64,000 bases of DNA from Bacillota bacterium. Its GTDB lineage: Bacteria; Bacillota; Clostridia; Acetivibrionales; DSM-1351. The notes under the pieces are model-generated. The model was not told the DNA's origin and made no database searches. It worked only from the letters and a program-made list of their open reading frames with translations. The stretch covers positions 558,001 through 622,000 of the forward strand of contig JAEYHZ010000014.1 of NCBI GenBank assembly GCA_023409265.1, given 5' to 3'. The position numbers were made by a program, and so were the translations under genes. Positions 18,788 to 27,400 of this stretch are shown here, one piece after another; positions within the stretch are counted from its first letter, which is position 1; the number at the start of each line of letters is the position of its first letter.

Positions 18788-21133
18788 CTATCTTTTCTCC
18801 TCAATCAGCACCTCAAAAACGGGAACTGCTTTGATGGAATGTATTTCAGCTATTGCTTCATCAAATACCTCTGATCTTGCCGCCATCGGTGAATCGCTAC
18901 TGACACGGCTCCCTTTCTTTATTGGTGAAATATAAATATTCATTCCTATATTGTGCAGTTCTTCTTTAAATCCCTTCAGACCAATCTCCCAAACAGTATT
19001 GTTGCAATAGTTGTCGTGGATCAAGCGTCCGTCAATGAGGGCATAGCCTACATCTCCTGTATAATTTACATTAAGAATTATGTTTTTGATTCCTGTAAAA
19101 TCGTCCTTTTCAAGTTTTATTTCAGCTCTCGACTTACTTATATTTTTGATATCAATATTTATTAATTTATCTTTTTGAAGAATCTCATAACAGTTGAAAA
19201 CTCCGTTCTGATCTGTTTTCATCAGTTCCTCTCCATCAATAACCATGGTTGCTTCAAAATCCGGAAAGACTTGAAAACTGATTTTTTTGTTTCCTATCCA
19301 TTCAAGCCGTATTCTGTCTTCATGAGCCATAAGTGCCGCATCTGTAATTACGGCTCTTTCAACACCGTTATAATTTATCTTCCAGAAATTAAGACTTTGC
19401 TCATATGTTAATGTAACAATATTTATCTTTTTACCTGCAGGATTATAGATGGTAAAAAATCTGCTTCCTTCCTTATCTATCTTTATGATAAGTTTATCCA
19501 GCTTTCTTTGAATGTTATAACCATCCTGATTTTCTATGGAAATACTACCTGAATTGAAACAGTATTCTGCTTCCATCCCCTCTGGCTCGAAGAAAAAGTA
19601 ATAGCTCTCTCCATCGGCTGATATATTTGTTATCAGCTGAGTTGTAGAATATTTAAGCGTAACACCGTCAATATCCAGGTTAAAAGGTAATATACAGCTA
19701 TTCCCCGCTGAAAGAGTAAATCCACTGTCTTCAGGTATTCTTAACATCTCTTTTTCCAGCTGCAGCTTTAAATATACATCCTTATGATCCCTCATCTCCC
19801 AGTGATCCTGAAAATTGTTAAGAAAAATAAATCCGGAACCGTTCTTTGTTCTTATCCCAAATCTTAAGGTCCCGGTATCCTGAGGAGCAATATTTGCACC
19901 ATCCTCAGGAAGTATGGTTTTCATTGGACATAGGCTCTGCTCATACCTGCTTAGAAAATAATGTATTCTTTTAAGCCTGCTGTAAGACTCACGAACCTGT
20001 CCAAACTCTCCCACAGGGGCCTGATAGTCATAGGATTTTTTTGGCCAGATATACTCGTTCATTGATAAATTACCCTTTGAATCCGGATTTGTGCCTCCGC
20101 AGAACATATAATAGCCCAGCAGATTACATCCTCCGGCAATCTTTATTATTGCCATGGCATCTATGCTATTTGGCGGAACTATGAAGCGATATCCATAAGT
20201 AACCTGCATACCCCCGCCCATCTCACAACATGCATACGGGTAGTCCTCAGGTGCGTATTTTGGGTCATAATTATAACTTTGACTGCTATTATTGTGATAA
20301 TCCTGAAAAATATATTCTTCAGTGGCCGGGTGTTCTTCTACATTGTCAAAAAACAGCCACGGCCTGTAAGCATACCCACCCCACAATGCCAAAACTTCCC
20401 CCTCCGGTGCGGAGGCATTCCCCCAGCCTGTACATGTGTAAATAGGAGTTTCCAGTCCGGCTTCAATTGCTATTTCCTTTAATTTAAGAATATGGTCATC
20501 TCCATCTCTGCCTGAACTTATCCACTCATTGCCTGTGGTGACTGTAAACTCCCATGCCGCAGCGGAATGCATATATTCGTTCTCCAATTGAACACCGATC
20601 ACCGGGCCTCCGTTTTTATACAACAGGCCTTTAATTTGTTTACCTATCTCTGAATATAACCTTTTAACAAAAAACAAGTATCCGGCATCATTGGAGCGTA
20701 CCTCAAAAGGCCCTCCATACAACCAATCAGGCAAGGCGCCGTTTCTTACCTCCCCATGCCCGAAGGGGCCTGTTCTTAACACTACATACATTTCATGCTC
20801 TTTGCACAGTTCCAGAAAACGCCTTATATCCTTATTTCCGGTCCATTCAAAGACACCCTTTTCTTCCTCATGAAATATCCAAAATACATAGGTGGCAATA
20901 ATGTTGATTCCGCACATTTTCATTTTAATTATTTCATCTTCCCAATCCTCAGCCCTCAAACGGGAAAAATGCAGCTCTCCCATAATTCCGAAAAACGGCT
21001 TCCGGTCAAGCTCCATAAAGTAATTATTCAGGCCTATTCTTTTGCCTTCCGGATTTTTCCCGCCCATTTTTTGTATGTGATGGCAGTATATTTTCTTTTG
21101 GTCATCCCTCAGATCTACGGCATATTCTTTCAT
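18788..21133 (-). CDS. Cytoplasmic GH35 beta-galactosidase, copy 2
   Basis: 781 residues and clearly paralogous to the 716-3049 product along its whole length. It has PFFGIMGELHFSR, TYVFWIFHEEEKG, GPFGHGEVRNG and GPVIGVQLENEY, with predicted acid/base E186 and nucleophile E304 in ACCEMGGG. There is no signal peptide. The ATG at 21133 is chosen because GGAGG lies 4 bases before it; the ATG at 21145 would place that site inside the gene. It appears monocistronic. The two copies may differ in linkage preference or in expression; the sequence does not decide which. Confidence 0.92.
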   Translation of the reverse strand: MKEYAVDLRDDQKKIYCHHIQKMGGKNPEGKRIGLNNYFMELDRKPFFGIMGELHFSRLRAEDWEDEIIKMKMCGINIIATYVFWIFHEEEKGVFEWTGNKDIRRFLELCKEHEMYVVLRTGPFGHGEVRNGALPDWLYGGPFEVRSNDAGYLFFVKRLYSEIGKQIKGLLYKNGGPVIGVQLENEYMHSAAAWEFTVTTGNEWISSGRDGDDHILKLKEIAIEAGLETPIYTCTGWGNASAPEGEVLALWGGYAYRPWLFFDNVEEHPATEEYIFQDYHNNSSQSYNYDPKYAPEDYPYACCEMGGGMQVTYGYRFIVPPNSIDAMAIIKIAGGCNLLGYYMFCGGTNPDSKGNLSMNEYIWPKKSYDYQAPVGEFGQVRESYSRLKRIHYFLSRYEQSLCPMKTILPEDGANIAPQDTGTLRFGIRTKNGSGFIFLNNFQDHWEMRDHKDVYLKLQLEKEMLRIPEDSGFTLSAGNSCILPFNLDIDGVTLKYSTTQLITNISADGESYYFFFEPEGMEAEYCFNSGSISIENQDGYNIQRKLDKLIIKIDKEGSRFFTIYNPAGKKINIVTLTYEQSLNFWKINYNGVERAVITDAALMAHEDRIRLEWIGNKKISFQVFPDFEATMVIDGEELMKTDQNGVFNCYEILQKDKLINIDIKNISKSRAEIKLEKDDFTGIKNIILNVNYTGDVGYALIDGRLIHDNYCNNTVWEIGLKGFKEELHNIGMNIYISPIKKGSRVSSDSPMAARSEVFDEAIAEIHSIKAVPVFEVLIEEKR

Positions 21134-21363
21134 ATTGACCTCCATGTAGTTTTTTTTAAAGTATGGATTTTATCATGCAATGCATCTTTAAATGGATTAA
21201 GCTTTTCGATTTGTTCTTTATGCTGTTATAGTATAATCATATCCCTGAATTACACATATAAAAATAGAATAAAATACTATATTAATGGATTATCATACGA
21301 TTTTAATACTCCTGCAACACCTTCTGCTTTTATTATAATCCGGCTGGGGGAAATACAAAAAAA

Positions 21364-21395
21364 GAAGCAATCGGAGGTTGTCCACCGACTGCTTC
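21364..21395 (-). terminator. Terminator of the giant GH53 gene
   Basis: On the minus strand an 11-bp stem (21395-21385 with 21374-21364, one G-U) is followed by eight or more Ts. It begins 15 bases after the stop codon. Confidence 0.85.
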
Positions 21396-21409
21396 CTTTT
21401 GGTCAGGAT

Positions 21410-24400
21410 TTATTTGTTGAGCTTAAACAAATTGTAGATTATTACCGCAGCTTCAGCTCTTGTGGTATTTTTTTCAGGAGCCATCAGGTTATCACCAACT
21501 CCATTGATGATGCCTGAACTCTTCATAGCAGTAATTGCCTCTTTTGCATATCCTGCTATAGAGCCCGCATCCTTGAAGTTCCATTCAGATGGACTATTCA
21601 ACTTTATCCCTACAAGCTGTGAGACCCTGTATGCTAAAACGGCCATATCCTGTCTGGTTATTCTGTCATTAACACCAAAGGTTCCATTTGCCTTACCTGC
21701 TGTGATACCCAGCTTTTCTGCAGATGCCACTGCACTGTAGTACCATGCACCCTGCTTAACATCTGTAAAAGTTGATATGGCATCAGAGTCCACAAGTTCA
21801 AAGGCATTCATCAGCATTGCTATGAACTCACCTCTGGTTATATGACCGGTGGGGTTGAACAAATTATTTCCAGTACCTGTAACAACTTCTCTTGCTGCAA
21901 GTGCTTCTATGCTCTCCTGAGCCCAGGCGGCCCTGAATGTATCTGTAAACTTTACCTCTACATAGGCAGCCGCGTATTTGCTGAAATGCTTTGGAGAGAA
22001 CTCAACCTTGCCCGATGAGGTATTGAAAATACCGTTTTTAACTACTTCCAATTCTCCATTATCATTAATATAATAAACAACAATGTTGTTTGGATTCTGC
22101 CCGGACTTTAACTGATAGTTTATTTCAACCTTCAGTTCATCACTGTTTCTAAAACTGTTGAGTTCCTTACCGTCAATGCTTAGCTTGAAATCATAGACAG
22201 TATTGTTTCCGATGACTTTCTTCACTTCTTCGGGTAATGATTCAGTATCGGCTTTTATCACTTCAACCAACACCTTTTCAGCATTTTCAACTGATTTTAA
22301 CAGTTCGGTACTGAACGATAATTCAGCCAAACCGGTATAGACAAAAACATAAGAAATTGTCTTTTCACTGCTTCTAATTTGCCTCAAAGGTATTTCAATC
22401 TTTACATCTTTTGTATTTTCTGCCGGTCTCACATTAATTTTCAGACTGCCGTCCGAGGCTTTCTCTATGGCTTTTGTTATATCGTCAGCCTTTAATGCTA
22501 CCGAGGTTTTATCTGATGTCTGACTCAAAGTTTCAATTGTGATATTGTTCTTGTCGATGGTGACCTTGTCAGTAACTGCAGGATTGCCTGTTCCGGAACT
22601 TCCTCCTGTGGAACCCGACGAAATCGATGCATTGTTGCCCAAAGGATTAACGGTAATTGTTACAGTTTCACTGTCCATACCCCCCTTTCCATCTTGGGCT
22701 GTAAATGTAATTCTATAGGTTCCTGCAGAGCCTGGAGTCCAACTGAATGAACCGTCCGCAGAGTTGAACACTGCTCCTGCCGGAAGACCTGCCACACTGT
22801 ATGTGATCGGATCATTATCAGCATCTTCTGCCGTTACTGTAAAGGCTAGAGTATAGCCTGCAGTTATGCTCTTATTTCCTATTGTGTTTAAAACAGGTGC
22901 ATTGTTCAAAGATGTTGAATTTACTGTTATAGTTATGCTTTTCGTTGTAATACTCCTGCCGTCTGAAACGGTAAATGTAAACCGGTAGCTTCCCTCTGCC
23001 TGCGGAGTCCAGTTAAAAATTCCGGAAGCTGCATCAATATAAGCACCATGTGTTTCACCTGTTAATCCATAAACCATAGGATCGGCATCCAAATCCACAG
23101 CCTCAACATTCATTACCAGCAGTTGTCCCGCAACCGCAACCTGGTCATCGAGCTGTGTAAATACCGGTGGATTATTCAAATTCTGCGGATCATTTACGGC
23201 AATTGTTATGGTCTCGGATGCACTGCCTCCCCTTCCATCACTCACATTAAAGGTAACTGTGTAAAGACCTGCTGTACCCGGAGTCCAACTGAAAGCTCCC
23301 GGTGTTGTAGTATTGAATTCGGCACCTTCCGGCAAACAAACTGCATTTAAAAGTAAAGTATCACCGTCAGCATCTGCGGCTGTAACTATAAATTCAAGCT
23401 TCTCACCCAGATTAACCTGTTTATCTCCTATCTTATCAAGGACAGGCATATTGTTTGAGGCCGGAGCATTAACAGTAACCGTTATTTCCATTGATGTCTG
23501 GCTCTTTCCATCTGATACCGTAAATGTGAATGTATATATTCCCTCTGTTTGCGGAATCCAGCTAAACAGGCCTGAAGCCGGATCAATCCGAGCACCATGT
23601 GCTTCACCTGTTAATCCATAGATCAAAGCATCGGCATCCAAATCTACAGCCTCAACATCAAATACCAGCTGTTGTCCTGCAACCGCAGCCTGGTCGGCTA
23701 ACAGAGTAAATACCGGCGGATTGTTTGGGGTTTGAGAATCAATAACAGTAATAGAGATTGTCTCCGATGCTGCTCCTCCCTTACCGTCAGTTACCATAAA
23801 GGTTACCGGGTAAAGGCCTGCTGCGTCGGGAGTCCAGCTGAAGGCTCCCGGTGTTGTGGTATTAAACTCAGCTCCCTGAGGTAATCCAGACACACTTAAT
23901 GACAGGGTGTCGCCATCGGCATCTGTTGCATAAACCTCAAAATACAGGTTTTCTCCAATATTCACCTGCTTGTTTCCTATACTGTTTATAACAGGTGCAG
24001 TATTAGCATTATTGCCTACTTCGATTATAATAGTTTCGCTTGCACTTTCTGTCCCGTTTGAAGCAGTTAATGTAACACTGTGCGTACCACTGGTAGTAGG
24101 AGTCCATCTGAATTCACCAGTTAAAGGATCTAAAGCTGCTCCATCAGGAAGTCCTGAAGCACTGTAAGTTATAGTTTTACCAAGCGGGTCACTGGCTGAA
24201 ATCGTAAATGCAAGTAATTCTCCTGCTTTAACTGATTTATTGCCAATACTCTGCATGACAGGAGCAGGTTGCTTAAACTCTCCCTTTGCCTGGAAATATA
24301 CGAGGCCCACCCAGCCTGACTGGAATGCATAAAAGTTTACTCTAATATATCTTCCATAGGTATTTTCAGGCATATTCAGTGTAAAGTTGACTGTGTCACC

Positions 24401-27400
24401 TGCAAACGCTCCACTTTCATCAACCACCCTGTGCCAGCTTTGTCCATCAACGGATGTCTCCACACTGTATTTTGCCTTCATCCAGAAATTCATTGTAAGA
24501 CTGTCTATTTTTGCAGTATTGCCGAGGTCAAGCAGCCACCAGTCAGCACCGGAAGACGCTCCACCCGTACTCCAGGCTGTGTTTGCATCTGAATCCAGGG
24601 CATACTGCGGCAAATTCTGAGCCCGACTCTTGTTAGCAGATACAGAACCGCCATTTGCTAAATAATCAGTGGAGATATCATTTGTAACTGTAACGCTGCA
24701 AGCCGCCTTAACAGCAGGATTCGTTGACTGAGCAGTAATTACTGCCGTTCCTGCAGCGATTCCCTTCACAAGACCTGTTGGCCCTACTGCAGCTACTGCC
24801 GGATTGTCAGATGTCCATGTAATTGATTTATCAGTAGCATACTCAGGTACTGTTGTAGCAGTAAGCTGTTTACCGGCCCCTAAAGAGACTTTCAAATCGG
24901 GAGTAGACAGTGTAATCCCGGTAACAGCAATATTTGTGCTCCGGGCAAGCCCCTGAACCGCAGCATTCAACTCTGTAACATCCTGGTCTATGATACTTTG
25001 ATGTGATGCATCCCAGTTATCATTTATTGCTGCAGCCAAATCATTCTGAGCTTTGTTCAGTGCAGCAGTATATGCTGTTAAGCTATCCTGTGAGTAGTAA
25101 TCGTCCGGTTTAGTTTTTGCTGCCGTTGCATTATTAATGGCAGTCTTCAACTCATAGGTATTAAGAATTGCCTCACCTGAGACATTAATAGTGACTGATT
25201 TGGTCAGCTTAACTCCTCCGGAAATCTGACTGTTGGCAGAGTAGTTATCAACCGTCACACTGATTTGCACTTGTCCGGGAGCCATAGCATGCAGCATCCC
25301 ATTCTCATCTACGAACACCTTGTTTGCATCGCTGGATACCCATTCAATTGTATCAATAAAGCAATCATTGCTTGTCCCGGTATATAGCTGCAGGGTTTCT
25401 CCGGTATTCATATTTACTGTTGAATCCTCGATTCCAACAGCAGGAGATTTTGTACTGTATATTGATAATGTCTCCATAGGGTAGAAGCCTTCTACTTTGA
25501 CATTGCAGACAGCACTCAGGCTTGGATCTGCCACTGAGGTAGCCGTTATGGCTACATCGCCGCTCTGTTCCGGCATTGCTTTAACAAGACCTGTACTGCT
25601 TACAGTCGCTACAGAGGTATTGCTGGAGCCCCATACTACATCCTGAGCAATTCCGCTAACGTTTGGATTTACAACTGCTGTCAGTTGAGCCGTATTTGAA
25701 CGGGTGCCTGCAATATTAAGCAAATGCAGGTAAGTTTTGTTCATGCTCACAGATGCTGGAACCGGAGCAGCTGCATAAACATTGAAGTTATCAATCCAGG
25801 TTGTCCATGACATACTTCCTGACCGGGTTGCAACAAACTGAATTTTACTGATAGTGTTTGTGTAGGTTGTAGCAGCATTAAACGGTATATTATTTATTGT
25901 TGAGGTTATAGCAGGGTTTGCTTTATTTGTAACTGTTAAATCAATTGTTTTTAAAGCAAAATTAAGAGTGGCCTTAATGTTATATGTTGTATTATTCACA
26001 TTAAACCCCGTACCCACCTTAGTTCCTGCAATTGAAGAATTTGCTGCTGTTCCTCCGGTAGAGTAGGTCATCTCGGCATTATTATTTGTTTCAAGCGTGA
26101 GGTATCTCTTGTTATTTGCATCTTCTATACTTAACTGTCCTCCGTAGGAGGCTGAAGGTGCTCCTACATTCCAGTCAAAATCAAATATTATCTTCCCATT
26201 TACAATTGGGTTGGCAAATACTTTTTGTGATGCTCTTATACCATTTCCTCCGGCTGAGAGTTTAAGAACATTATTATCAATATTTGCAGCTTCTTTGGTC
26301 GACTCTGAGCTGAAAACACCCGCAGAGTTTGGAGCAGCGCTGCCCATGGTTACAGCCCAGTTATCTCCGGCAAGTCTGTTCTCAAAGCTTTCGCTGACCA
26401 CAGGCACGAGTACCTTGCAGGCAGCAGTAAAATTTCCGTCAGCAGTAGTTGCAGTAATTACTGCATTACCGCTTTTCAAAGCAGTAACATTTCCAAATGC
26501 ATCTACCCTGGCAACGGTTTCATTGTCCGATGTCCAGATTATATCCTCATTTGTTGCATCAATGGGAGTTACCTGTGCAATAAGCTTTTCAACCGGCGCA
26601 TCGGCAGGCTTATTAGCAGTTGAGAAATAATCTGATTTAAAGTTTAAAGTGTCTTTATTTAAAGTAACTCCAGCAACATTTACCGGTGTAGTCTGAACAT
26701 TTACTACACAGCTTGCGGAATAAGCTCCATTACTTGTGTCATTAGCTGATGCTGTTATGGTAGCTGTTCCTTCAGCATGTCCGGTTACAGTTCCATTTGC
26801 ATCCACCGTTGCAACGGACTCGTTGTCAGAAGACCATGTAACTGTTTTATTACCTGCATCAACCGGTGTTATTACAGGGATAATGTTTTTCTGTGTATTA
26901 ATCATGATGTTAAGCTTTGTTTTATCAAGGCTCAAACCCTCAACCATAACCGGAACAACTTCTATATTACACTCTGCAAACTTTGCAGGATCATCAACTG
27001 ATGCCGCAGTAATTTTTGCAGTACCTATCCCAACTGATGAAATGAGTCCATTGCTGTCAACTTTAGCAACCGATGAATCCGAGGATGACCATACAACATC
27101 ACCGAAGCTGGCATTTGCCGGGGCTACTGCAGCCGTAAGCTGATAGGTCCTTCCGTTACTCATCTTAATACTATTCTGATTAAGGGTTATACTTTCGACG
27201 GGTATCTTTGCAGTGTCCAGTGTAAATTGAACAGATGCAGTACCATCACCTGATATTGCAGATACAACCGTGGTGCCAGGCTGTTTAACATCAAGCTGAA
27301 CGCCGGCAGTAAGGTCGGTTTGCTGGAATAAAACCCCCGCCTCTTCTGCTTCTTCAGGTGCTCCAAGGAAATTTGCCACCTCCGGATTGCTGGACACAAA

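Noticed and set aside
20795..21517. 240-codon plus-strand frame over the second GH35 start and the giant gene end
   Set aside because: Crosses two real genes and a terminator on the other strand; composition follows the codons of the opposite genes.
22650..24270. Repeats in the giant gene as a CRISPR or satellite
   Set aside because: They are coding, ~270-bp He_PIG domains in one open frame.
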